A stretch of DNA of 64,000 nt from Diploscapter coronatus (lineage: Eukaryota; Nematoda; Chromadorea; Rhabditida; Rhabditidae): NCBI GenBank assembly GCA_964036155.1, contig OZ038422.1, forward strand, positions 61,961,201 to 62,025,200, in the 5' to 3' direction. The stretch's first letter is position 1. The number at the start of each line of letters is the position of its first letter. The notes beneath the pieces are model-generated. The model saw only the letters and a list, made by a program, of their open reading frames with translations. It was not told the origin of the DNA and searched no databases. Positions 23,115 to 34,944 of this stretch are shown piece by piece. The position numbers and the translations under genes are program-made.

Positions 23115-25509
23115 TTATGGATTGAAACCACTGGCGGGTGCTTTTTGGCAGAAGTAGTAACTGCTCTGCCTACAGTCTATCGACACCCATTGGATGGATC
23201 TGAGCTAAAAATCGAAATTTGTGAGTTTTTGAAAAAAAAAAAATATCTACGGGTTTGCTGAGCCACTTCATCACGAGACAATCCCCGTTTTTCGGATCGA
23301 TCGTGTCTCGATTCACTTCTGCGGGAATTCCCGAGAGAACCTTAACCTTCATCAGTTTGTGGTTTAAATTGAAGGTGACGTTACAGCTCCGTTCTGCGTC
23401 ATGTATTTTTCCACAGTTGAGTTGTACCGGAATCCGAGAAGAATACCATATTCACCCAGGCCATTGTCTTTACCAATAGTTGCTGGGTCATCTAGGTTTC
23501 TGACGATATTCATGATTTTATTTTATTTCTACCAAGAGTGGCCAGAAGATATGTCATATCTTTGAGATAAATTGGCGTCGCCAAAGTGCTATTTTCACAC
23601 TTGGTATATTTATAGCTTGTTGGCGTCAGGACGAGCCAGTAGGATCCTTAGAATATCATGAGTTTGAAATTATAGCAATTTTACCTCCAACTATATTTCC
23701 AGATTTAGTATCCCTAGAACAATACCAGCCACTATCGCATTCACAGTCGACTAAAAATTATTTTCCCTTAATTTGTTTGGAATTAGCTAACCTGAACAAA
23801 TTGCTTCGAAAAATGTTGCACCATTATAGTCCTCATCAGCACCTTGCAAAATATGGCAATAAGCCGGATATGAGGCTAAATTGCATAGATTTGGGCTCAC
23901 GGCTACACCCGTTGATATTGGTTCTAAATTTTCCATTCGGCTTGAAACTATGATGGATATTACCGAATACATGGATCTCCGCTTTATTTGGACTTATGTT
24001 ATTCGCTATTATCTGGGAGTCGGTGTGATAACTAAAATTTTGGTCACGAAGAAAATTGATTGTATTTACCTGAGTGAAGTCGCAAAAATAAACAGTGTCC
24101 TTGGTCGAATACCCTCAGCGTTTATACGATTATTTATGTCGTCAAGTATTGTTAAAAGTGGGCTGAAACTTCATTTTTTCAAAATTAGGAAAAAGATTTT
24201 ACGATGTGAGATCAATAGGCCCTGGATAGTCAAAGTCGCTCTCTTCTAAGGTGATATTCAAATTTTCGAGCTCTTTATTCGAAAGGTGCTCAAATTCTCT
24301 GTACAATAGTGTAGTTCCATTACCATGGTAGATAATTAGCGACATTCTCATGAAGGGCTAAAATAGCTTAAATTTAATGGAATCAAAAAGAAATACTGGC
24401 ATTTTTCTGATCTGGGTCTGCTTTCTCGAGCAATAGTATCCGAGCGGATAAGCTGTTACGTAGATTATTAAAAATCTAAACGAACAAATATCATCAGGGC
24501 TCGTACTAAAATCCCACCTCGCGTGAACTAAGTCCCAGCTCACACGAAGTTCAGGTGAGGTTTCACGTGATCTTTGAAAAAAAAATTCTCATGGCCTCTG
24601 AGAAAATGATAGTAAACGCTCTATAAAAGTTCATATGGGATAGTCGAGAAAGGTCACGCAAAGTTAGATAGCATGATTTTTGAAGGTCAAATGAACCTCG
24701 AGTGAATCTCGCATGAACTATCGCATTAGCTCGCTTGAGCCTAATTATAGGTAACTAGGCAATTAATTAATTAATAGCTAACTTTTACATAGAATTGAAG
24801 TCAGAATCAATACCAAAGACCTCCATTAAAATTTTTCTGGTTTATTATCACTTTTCTTTATGATTTTTTATTCGCATGAACCTCAGTTTTTCATAGCTCA
24901 GATGAAACTTGCGTGAACTAGAAGTTCGTGCGAGGAGGATTTAGTACGACTCCAGTTTTAGAGTTTTCCATACCTGATAAAAGTTATCATAGCCCATTGC
25001 CTTGGAAGCCTCAATCAACACGTATAAATCGTCGTTGATAAATTGGGTCTGACATCCGTATTGACTGCATTGACTCAGGAACGGTTCGAGTTGGGAGGGG
25101 TTATCGTAAGTCAGATTCGGGAACCGACTGGGTTTCATCGAATTTGATGTCGATGGCACGTCCATTTCACCGTACATTATGTCTTGGTTTCCTAAAGTGA
25201 ACATGGTATCGGGCGTTCTGTAACACAAGGCCTGAGATTATAACAATATTTAGCTAGCAATCATCTATAAATTTTCTCATTCAGTACTAGTGTTACACAG
25301 CCAATAGAGTATAATTTTTAAGACGTTGAAAGGAATTTAGGAAAATAAATTTTCGACTTACTCCTCCGATGAATAGGATTCTGCTTGTTGAAAATTTCGT
25401 TGCGATTAGGTTGGATTGTTGAAATAGACAAACCGAATAGCCAAATTAATAGAATCGGAAAAATAAATGCAAGTTTTGATTGATCTTGTCTTAGGAGTCG
25501 AAGGACCAT
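23115..25509 (-). CDS. Secreted vWA plus C-type lectin domain protein, copy 1 (two junctions out of phase)
   Basis: Most downstream of three tandem paralogues. Exons: 25509-25362 (hydrophobic leader LAFIFPILLIWLFGLSIST), 25231-24974, 24475-24397, 24357-24203, 24162-24070, 24031-23964, 23947-23792, 23750-23685, 23646-23533, 23491-23385, 23340-23251, 23204-23115. The vWA part starts at DDLYVLIEASKAMG, continues with MSLIIYHGNGTTLLY and TILDDINNRIN, and ends before the CxC motif DCECDSG. The lectin domain includes ILLGFRYNST, NGDCLVMKWLSKP, WVSIDC and YYFCQKAP. Exon boundaries match the other two copies. Exon 1 ends in phase 1 but exon 2 needs phase 0, and exon 3 ends in phase 1 but exon 4 needs phase 0. 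All other junctions close. This suggests a mis-modelled or alternative exon, or a decaying gene. Intron 2 carries a MITE-like insertion. Such worm CLEC proteins are usually secreted, often with immune or gut roles. Confidence 0.75.
24501..24949. repeat. MITE-like element in intron 2 of vWA-CTLD copy 1
   Basis: The terminal inverted repeats begin TCGTACTAAAATCCCACCTC on the left and, read from the right end, TCGTACTAAATCCTCCTCGC. Both continue into a GCGTGAACT or GCACGAACT block, giving about 27 bp with a one-base length difference. The interior repeats GTGAACT/AGTTCAC-like words in both orientations. No coding capacity is visible. No target duplication is clear. Confidence 0.75.
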
Positions 25510-26402
25510 CGGGTAACCATCCCCGATTGACTAATGGCCCGTATCGTGGTTCTCGCCAGCCTAAAAATTTAACTTAAACTATTTAGAGACATTAATAAAA
25601 TCAAGGTAATCACATAATTATGTGAGTGGTATATGATACCAGTATAATACAAATAATATACATACAAAATAAATATACTTAAATTATATTATACAGAAAG
25701 AGATCATAAATGTAGAGAGCGCAAGTGATTTCTCAAATTTGATGTTGGTGGGGTTTGAAACTCGCAAAAATATTGTGAGATCCTTCAAATACATGTATCA
25801 AAACGAATTTCAATTTGGACCAATTTAACCTTCTCTAATTAACTCGATAATTGCTCTTCCAAACGTCTTCGACAGTTCGTCAATAGAAATTTAAACTTTC
25901 AGAATATGATCCTACACCCTGGTGGCTTAATTTTATCAAGTGCCGCAAATTGTCGCCCCTAAGGATCGGATTTTCGAGATTTTGTCCGATCTTTAAACTC
26001 AAAAACAGATGTTTTCGTTGATTTTCCAGGGCTGACCGGACAGGGACCTTTGTCAAGCTTGAACTTCTCTACAAAAACCCTGTTCTCAAATCATACCAAA
26101 ATTTCAAGTATTCTCAAGAATCCGGTTTAAAAATTCGCTAACGAAAATAGTTATTTTTGAATTTTCACATCTGAGAATTTGCACTCTCTGCATAAACAAA
26201 AATAATATTGATGGTCGGATAGAGAATCCTAAGAACATTCCGTTTTAAAATGATAACTCGACTAGCAATTCTTTGAGAGTATAATAATTGGTGATAAGAG
26301 GAGAGAGAGAGAAGTGCTCATCAATATTAGCAAATCAAGAGAATTCAGCAGCCACTCAATAGTTGCGTAATCATTCAGTGCACTATGCGAAGTAACCCGA
26401 AT
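25510..26402. other. Intergenic between vWA-CTLD copies 1 and 2
   Basis: About 0.9 kb of AT-rich sequence. It should carry the promoter of copy 1 and the 3' untranslated region of copy 2. No motif or repeat was recognised. Confidence 0.4.
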
Positions 26403-28936
26403 TTAAATGCAATGAAGCGTAGAGTCGCACGGTGGTACAATACAAATGTAGTGAAAGAACGAGTTTTTCCCGTAAAATTTCAATTCGCCCTGATAATACA
26501 CATATCCATCATCTTCTGTAGGCAATTCGCCCTCTGGATCTTCTGGACAATTTTCCAGCTGAAAAACAATATCCTGACTTTTCCTACCCGAAAACTTACC
26601 ACAGTACCGTCAGTCCAGATGCAATTTTTCGATGTTTCATTATAAGTCAACCCAGCCCAGATTTTCTCATCGGTTACTAATATATTTGACTAAATATTAT
26701 TTTAAAAAGTTAAATGTTTACATTTATCAGCTAATTCTTGAAGATAGTGATATTTCGGAAGGAATAATGTCCCATGCATGTTTTGACACATTTGAGTAGC
26801 ATTTTCTAACTTAACCGCTATAATAGCTGAGTAGAGACATCCTAAATTAGTTTACCGTAAATAAATCTGGTACTTATATTTAATTGAACCTCCAATGGGA
26901 GTATTATAAACTGGATCAATTTCGATTGGAGTTTCCCCAATATTGCAGTAACAACTTGCTAGATATATCATGTTATAGTATAAAATTCTAATAAAATTTA
27001 TACTACCAATTAATAAATTATTGGTAAGGTTCTGAATCCAATCATTGCTATTTAAATCCATTAAAAAATAATATTGAGGTGGTACAAGCTTTTGGATTGA
27101 AGGATTAGGAGTAAGCTGAGCGACTTCTAAAAGGGAAATTGTTGTTAAATTTGTGTAGAGCCCGCAAGCTCCGTCCACTTTATGAAGCAAAAATCGGTTC
27201 GATTTTTGGTTCCTCGCTAGTTAGGCAATTTCGAGCAAAATTATCTCATATAGATATTCAAATGAGCATTCGGGCGAACGTATGTATCTTTAAACCGCTG
27301 TAAAAAATAGTCTGGGAGTGTTCTGGGATCGTTTAAAGTTTGCTCGTCAACCAGATTTCGTGTTTTTGAATTTTTCGATTTGAAAAGGGGATCTTCTTCA
27401 AAACACCTAGAAATGTATAGTAGTTCTTATTTTTCTGCATATTTTCGAACAAAAAATGGCCGACAATAACATGCTTGAAGTTGTTATCTTCAAAAGTACG
27501 CAATGCACAACTTTTGATAGGAGCGTCAGTTTGGAAAAAAATATAACACTTTTCCCAGAATTAGATTGATTCAATTGTGTGGGTTTTATCAAAACGGAAC
27601 CCTTACTTTCGAGAAAATCACTTGCGGACCCTAAACTTATGATAATTCATACCATAGACCAAGAAAATCCCTCCATCCTCTCGAAATTTTTCTATGGCGT
27701 CGTTAGGGAGATATTGTTGGTCTAAGCTAAAAAACCAATTTAAATATTTTGCATACTCAAGTACCTCGCAATGAATAATACTATGATCATAGAATAGAGA
27801 GGGTCGTGAGTGTCTTCGTTAAATTGGTTTACCGCGTATTTAACAGCTCTAATTAATATCAATAAAATAATATTCTGGAATAGGCGCTTAGTCTTTTTAC
27901 TCTATAATACCGATAGATCGACTATAGGTATTGTAATACGGAATATTGCCACCATTCATTTGACCAAGGTCTATTGGGCTGTTGATACTCGAATCATAAC
28001 TAACGACGCCTATTTGAGTTGACTAAAGTTAACCTTTATCATTATCTAATGAAGAGTATACTCTATTGTTCTTCAGATCGGTGTTACCTAACCAATCTGC
28101 TGCGTCTATAACCTGCGAGGCACACGCATTGGGACTAGGGAAAAATACGAGAACAGTGCAGAAAAGCAGAGTCACACCTTGTCAATGACCGATTATTTGA
28201 GACAAAGTAAATGACGCTGACTTTTAATGCGCGATAATTAGTGCGTTGTGTTGCAGCAGACTGTATGCTATTACATCATATATTCAGGGAATAAGTTAGA
28301 CGACTATTTGTAAATACGCAATGCACGCTTTGCATATTCGAATTTTGCATAAGTTATTTCGTCTCAAGTTATCAGTCATTAGAAATAGCTAAGACTCGCT
28401 GATCATGCACTCATAGTCAGGGATGTTGGTGGGTCGAAAAATTGCGATTTCAGCCCGACCCGTGATGCAATTGAAAATCTCGACCTGAGCCGGCCTAACC
28501 CGAAATTTTGGATTGGAGTCAACATCGACCTGCGGAACAATAGTGAGTAAGGTAAGCGAATAAATAAGTGAACCTATAACTTACCCATGGGATTATATCT
28601 TTGCTACCTACTATAAAATCATTACTTAATAACTCATTCAACGAGTCAATTATCTAAATAATTCTTTCTTCAATTATATTATTTAGAATATCAAACAGCA
28701 TTTAACGTATATTGTCCCATAGCACTAGATGATTCGAATATAATCACAACATCGTTATATGATTGTTTAGAGTTATTTTGGCATTCAAATCGAGGATAGT
28801 ATGGTGGTAGTTCTTCTCTTTGCTGCTGAATATCACATTCTGAAAAATATATCCTTAAAGCTGACAATAATGCTGAATTTTTACCTCCTAAATGTATCAA
28901 TATAATTAACATAGTGAGGATAATAGAATTAATCAT
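26403..28936 (-). CDS. Secreted vWA plus C-type lectin domain protein, copy 2
   Basis: Eleven exons join in phase to 355 residues: 28936-28885, 28839-28697, 28112-28062, 28022-27901, 27848-27765, 27726-27653, 27126-27007, 26958-26890, 26841-26722, 26676-26600, 26558-26403. The N-terminal signal peptide is MINSIILTMLIILIHLG. A vWA-like domain runs from about residue 49 (NDVVIIFESSSAMG) through IGVVSYDSS, AVKYAVNQFNED and MIIVLFIA to about residue 210. The linker contains the CYC motif typical of the lectin junction in this family. The C-type lectin domain follows: GCLYSAIIAVKLENATQMC, IWAGLTYNE, CIWTDG, and FFHYICIVPPC at the end. The metal-site motif reads E-S-S-S-A rather than D-x-S-x-S. The exon boundary near 28062 was set because the apparent later GT would leave an 11-nt intron. 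It probably binds glycans or proteins outside the cell; no ligand can be inferred. Confidence 0.9.
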
Positions 28937-29199
28937 AGGTATCCTAAAATTATGGACATTCAGTCATTGATAGTCAATTTAGAAATATATCGACTGTCTA
29001 TGACAGTATATTATAAGAATGGCGTAACAACATAAGAATCAAGTATAATTTATATGCACAGAACAATATATACCCCTATGTATCGTAACCCGCATATTAA
29101 AATTATGAGGAACATAATATCACCGGCAACTTGGACTTGTCGCGACGTTGCGACAAATTCAGATAGTCATAACACCCATATATATTTTAAAACATAAAA

Positions 29200-31462
29200 T
29201 TAATGAAGATACGGATTTTGTTGAAAGTTCGAAGCGTCTATGGGGTTAGCTTCGCATATGAACGAGGCTGGCCCTATACAGGGCACTGCCATACATCGAT
29301 ATTGATTTTGAACATTGGTAAAAACAGCACAATTATCGTATTCATTAACTTTAGTAGAAGTAATATTGCCACAATAATCGGTTGATGATAGCTAAATATT
29401 GTGATTATTAAGTACAGTATATGATTTATAATCCAATATTTCAAGACTATTCACTTTTCTGTGTTTAACATTGTTATTAGAGTGATTAGTAATACAGACT
29501 AATCATTATTAAAGTGATAAGATGTACATGCATGATCAAATAAAATTGCACATTACATGGACTATAATGACTCTACTGATAAAGGTTCTATGAAAACTAT
29601 GAGTCATTGGTAAGTTGTTGTCAAAGGTTGGAGAAGCTATCATTTTTGTCGAAAATATTAACCAAGAAATATACCTGTTGACCATCACCCCATTTCCAAA
29701 CTCCGCCAATTTCGTGAAGATCGATCCAAATTGACTGATAATCCTTGAACCCCCTGTATATTGCAACTGAAAAAATCAATATTACATTATTCAAAGAATT
29801 TTATCTTTAATTAAGCTTATTGGATTTCTCAGCAAAGTATTCAATAATCGGCTAAAAATTAATACCGTTATCAAATTAGTGGTGAAATATGAAATATGAC
29901 CCCACTGAAAGTTTTCGTGTTAAAAGTCTTACAACTTAGTATGAATCCTGCTTTTGAGTAATCTTTTAGCGACGCGACGTTAGCGCCAATTCTTTGACAG
30001 GAAGAACTGGCGGTGTCAAATGAAGTCGCAGTAATTTGAAGGGAGTAGCACCCTAAGATATTAATTACAATTAATTAAATTGCCCGCAATTTAGTTACCC
30101 CCATTAGCATAGGAGCTATCGGCTACCGGTAATTCGTAATGATAAGCGCTCATAGGTGCATTGCAGAAACAATTTGCTAAATTGAAATTTCAAACATTTG
30201 ACTTTTGCTTAAAATTACCTCTCATAATAGCCTCTGAAACTTGAATAATAGAATTATTCGATAAACTCGAAATGTAGTACCCTTTCGAAGCGATTTTTTT
30301 GAAAATTGGTGACGCATTGTCGATGTCTTGAATTAATTCTAAAAATTTTAACCTATAATATGAACAAAGGTTTTTATTACGATAAACGATTATTTTCCCG
30401 CCGTTTTCCTTAAAATTAGCTAGTAGAATATTCGAATATGAGCTAAACTATGAGTTTTTGTTAGCAAATGGTTGGTAATTGAATTGTTTACCTAACGGTT
30501 GAAGCCATGATCATTATAACTTTTCGGGAATCGACCCTATGGAGTTTGCTGTTACTAAACTGCAAAGCGGCATCTATGATAGCTCTGAACTTTCAAGTAA
30601 AAATAAATTCATGACTATAATGTTCATACCCGTCCAGGTTAATATCTATCGTATCCATATTCAAATTCGAGGATATATTCAACTTTTGAAGGACTGCTTG
30701 GTCAATGGAGCCTAGCTGATATAGATCTTCGACTTTATCCGAATACAAAATAATCCCCAACCGAGTACAATTCTAAAACTTACAATAATCGCCATTTTTA
30801 AAGTTGGAATTAGTCAGGACCCAGCCCTAAGGAAGGGTGTGGCATCAAATTTTCATATCTTGCTTACAATTTTATGGCTTTAACTTTCGAGAAGCTGATA
30901 AGATCGCCGCCTTTTCGGTTGGTAATTAGAGTTTTAAAAAAATCGATATTGAAATTCAAATTACCGAAATCAGATCGAATGTGCATAAAGTATAGTTGGA
31001 AAAGATCTCTCGGATTTGATCGGTCAACTTAATTATCACAACTTTAAAGAAATTATATAGTGTAAATTTACTACAGAAATTCCTTCCTCTCCTACAGCCC
31101 GGGTATATTCTAAAAGTATAATTATATCGTTCCAACTCGACGGAGTCGAGTTAAGATCGCATAGATCTGGTGTCGTCAGGTATGCTTGAGTAGGTAGAAC
31201 TGTCGTCGTCGTTTGGGGCGTCGTTCTCGACGACAATTCTTCTGTCGTCCCTATCGTTGTCGAGATTTTTGATTGTTGTCTTGTATTAGTGACGAGATTT
31301 GCTTGCGTGGTATCGACAGTCAGGTGCATAATAGCTGGAAACATTATCGGACGAGAGTTGACAAAAGCTAAAAATGGGAAAACTTGTTTTTGATATTTAG
31401 ATAAACTATTTACCAATTAACGTAGAAATCAATAAAATACCCAAAAATTTGTGTGAGCTCAT
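29200..31462 (-). CDS. Secreted vWA plus C-type lectin domain protein, copy 3, with Thr-rich linker
   Basis: Eleven exons join in phase to 435 residues: 31462-31414, 31367-31072, 31027-30965, 30772-30630, 30584-30492, 30442-30381, 30338-30219, 30176-30099, 30052-29933, 29766-29675, 29391-29200. The signal peptide is KFLGILLISTLIA-like. A Thr/Gln-rich stretch unique to this copy (about residues 30-90, likely O-glycosylated) precedes the vWA domain, which begins NDIIILLEYTRAVG and continues RLGIILYSD, IIDAALQFSNS, VIMIMAST and GGKIIVY. ANCFCN marks the junction to the lectin domain: GCYSLQITATS, SIWIDLHEIGGVWKWGDG, and C-terminal ASFICEANP. The last intron (29392-29674) is the longest in the lectin part. 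It is the first of the three genes in transcriptional order, and all three read the same way. Confidence 0.9.
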
Positions 31463-34400
31463 AGTTCCTTAGCAATACTTGTTGAGAAATTCTTCGAAAA
31501 GTGGACAAATTCATAGATAAGAACTTATTAAGAAGACTTTCCTACCTCTAATCAATACTTAGTTCTTCCCTGGTAAAGGAATTAAAATCATTCTTTCAAC
31601 GAAATTCCTTACATGCCTTCAAAGCTATAAAAATTGATTCGAATTTACTATAACTCATCATTTTATTTGGTCAATAGTCAGTTTTCACCCCAGTTGACCT
31701 TAAATCGCTCTCGTTTGAGCATTTTTGGCGGAAAATCTCGTCATGATGCAATAATAATGCTTTATCTTGGCTACCCTCAATTTATTATTAATCTTCGAAG
31801 TTTAGCTTTATTAAATTTTAGGTTTGAAGTTGCAAGAACTCTGAACCTGAAATTAATTTTCATTTTTCCGCTAAATTTCAAATATGATTCTTTAAATCCA
31901 ATTTTCCTTCTCCGAATAAAAATGAATCTAGTCGAAGGTAGAGAGCAATTTTAAGTTCGAAAAACTAGCATAGCGAGAGAGATTAGGAAATATGCCTAAG
32001 GACTTAGAGGGTGCAGGGGACGAGAGCAAAAAGCGAAGGACGCAGAGGACATTTTGGCAAGCGCATTTTCCTTCTTCTTCACTTCTCTGCGCTCTCTTCA
32101 AATAGACTAACTATCTTCCATTTCTCGTTCTACGTTCTTTTCTTCCTCACCATTTTCTATACATCTCTCTCCGTCCGTCGGTGCTTCATTTTTCTAGTTT
32201 ATAGCAATTTCATATTTTCTTAAAATATCGAACTTTTAAGCTGGAATTTCCATATTTAATCTCGAAAATGTTGATTCTTGACTATCTTTGGTCATAGAGA
32301 GTTTTTATATGAAGTGTAGCTTGAACTCAGTAGAATTCGCTGTGGGTTTAGAAATTTGTTTAGGGTTAATCGTTTTGGAGAAAACGAGATTTGAAGTTCG
32401 AATTGTGAAAAATATCGATCATTTTCATATAGAAATTTCCCCATCGCCCATCTTTGCCCTCCCTTTCTTTCTCTCTTTCTTATGTGTTGAGTCTCAACGA
32501 TTATCGATCTGTCGTGCGTCCTAAAACGACTGACGCAAATTCTGGTCTTCCTAATTTTAAAAACGCCACTTACGATAATTACGCTTAAGCCTGATACAAT
32601 TATCTATTCTGCTTATTAAACTTTCATAAGTTTTAAATTCAATATTTACAACGTCCAGATGACCAAAAACCATCAACTCGACTAAAATACTTATTTTCCG
32701 CAAAATATAGCATGGATTACTTTTCAGACATTTTCAATAGAGAAATTTGCGCTACTTTTAATCTTTCCTTCGAATATGTTAAAATTGTATCCAATTCGAG
32801 CTAAGATACATTTCTATTCGGATTTTCCCTATTTCTTCAATTCCAAATTAAATCCTCTTACATTTTGGACTAGATGTTATACATACCGTTTTTCATTAAA
32901 ATCTGGCCTTGGCTTCCAATTTTCTAGCTTCTCATTCGCTCTCCCACTTTCAAACGTTTTCTCGCTCCTCATTTCCCCGAGACTTCAAGCTTTAGACGGC
33001 GAACAGAATAAAGAGACTGTAGCGCAGTGGTAGTATACTGGATTTATCAAAAATCATTTAGAAACGGTCACGACTCTCCTTTACAATAGTTTTTACCATA
33101 TTTCGCCTCGTGAGGATAGAAAGTTGGAATCGAGAGATGAACGAGGAACGAGAAAAATGAGAGCTAGGGGCCAGATTTAGCTGAAAAACACTAATCCAAG
33201 TCCTTTTAACCCAAAATACCTAAAAGGTTATATATTATTCAAAATATTTTCAAATAAACTTTTCCCAAGATCCTAGGCAAAGTTTAAATTAGAATACTCT
33301 AATTCCAACATTTCATACGATTTCTCAAACTCAATATTGTTTGCATAAGAAGTGATGTACACAAATTAATCTCCGTTTTTCTCTGCCTCTCTGCCTCTCT
33401 CCTATCTTCGGACGCACACTCGTTGAGAGAGCGAAGTAGCGAGAGAGTGGGGAAAAGAAGGGGACGGAAAAGAAGGAGAAATGGGGGGAAATAGAAAGCC
33501 TCTGCGTGGAGTCAGAGAAACGAGATATCGATTTTCTAGTAGGTCAGGCCTCGCTCTCTTTCTCTCCTTTTCTATCTCTCTCTCTTTCTTTTCTCTCCAC
33601 GATTTTCACATTTCTTTAGGATGTTTCAATATCGAACTTTCAAAATCTGTTTTTCATCCAATTGGCTATTTTTATTTGAATTCTTAAAACCTGACGATAT
33701 ATTTTTAATCGCATTCTGTTTTCCCGCTTTTAATTTTGCTCTTTCGCTATTCTCTCAATGCAGCTGGCGTTAGGGGGTGATTTCAGAAAAATCATCGAAA
33801 TTTTCAATTTACCAAAACCTTCGACAAATTTCACATAGTAATTCTATACTTCCTATTGGAATTTTCAAATTTTCAAAAATTCAACTCGAAATTTATAAAT
33901 CGTAGTTTTATCGCTATAAAATGCGTCTAGATTAGGGAAATTATTCATTTTTCAAAAAGAACATTATTTTCCTTTTCAGGTACTCATTTTAGAGCAAAAT
34001 GCAATCTTCTGCCTTAGCTAACAATTATCTGACCACTATATTTTAACACTCTCATTTTTGAATCATCAATCAATTTTCCTCACACTACATTTGCCCAATT
34101 ATGCAATATGTGAATTCTGCGTCTTTAATAGGGCTTTGAACGTTGGACTCTGCCACCTCTCTTTGCTATTTTTTCGACAAGTAGTGACCACCCTCTTTTG
34201 TTCGCTGCGGGTCCAAATTTACACATACTAGACTTTTCTAAACTATTGCATATTGCATATTTATTTATGCGAAGACGAAGACTTGCTAAAATTTATATTC
34301 TCCTTTTTCAAAAATATCCGATTTTTACAAGTACTTTTGATGAATGACGTTTTGAAGTCCCCAAATTATCAAATGCACTCTTGAAACCTAGTTTCCATAA

Positions 34401-34944
34401 TCTTTTATCATAAGAAACACGAGTTTTTGAAATTTGCCCATTTTTCAAATGTATTTTTCAGAACATCCCGAACTTCGTCATGCTTTTTTACACTGCTTTC
34501 TTGAAATTCATTTTCTCTTATCCCGCGTTATCGATTTCCCGATCTATTTTCGTTCTTTCTCAAGAAAAGTCTTTTCTCTTCCATTAGCGCAATCTTTGAA
34601 CTATAAAATCGCGACTTTTTATTATCAGTTCCAATTCAAATTTTCAAGTTTCGACTTTTTAGAAAGTACACCAACTTTTGAGATGAAAATAGAGCAGGAA
34701 AAGAAAAGGGGGTAGAGTTTTCAAGAACCCTTAATTTTTGTTTGCATGATCTTTGAACCTCGAAAAATATTGCTTTTGCCAGTTGTATCAAGTTAAACTT
34801 CATTTATCAAAAATCGGTTTTAGGTAACTTCGTCTTTCTTTCATCGTGATTATTACTTGTGTTGATTCGACTACTGTATCTTTTCGCCCTGCGTTTACCG
34901 GTCCGTTCTCTGGCTATGCGCGTTGTGTAAAACCCGGCTAAACC
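31463..34944. other. Intergenic between the vWA-CTLD cluster and the AUTS2-like gene
   Basis: About 3.5 kb separating divergent genes, so it should contain promoters for both copy 3 and the large plus-strand gene. It includes p(CT)-rich and GA-rich blocks (about 32450-32480, 33380-33480, 33550-33600) and a tRNA-like remnant near 33009-33080. Open frames are short and compositionally biased. No gene is supportable. Confidence 0.45.
33009..33080 (+). repeat. tRNA-like remnant
   Basis: The string TAGCGCAGTGGTAGTATACT is a good D-arm/A-box of a tRNA. The downstream part (CGGTCACGACTCTCC) only loosely resembles a T-arm/B-box, and a cloverleaf does not close. It is probably a decayed tRNA or tRNA-derived repeat. 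Confidence 0.35.

Noticed and set aside
22403..23131. Overlapping 177-codon plus and 216-codon minus frames
   Set aside because: Both depend on GA/CT-rich simple sequence (poly-Glu/Lys or poly-Phe/Leu) and run into the palindrome at 23018.
24303..24950. Extra minus-strand coding exons within intron 2 of vWA-CTLD copy 1
   Set aside because: The stretch is bounded by terminal inverted repeats and its frames show no vWA similarity.
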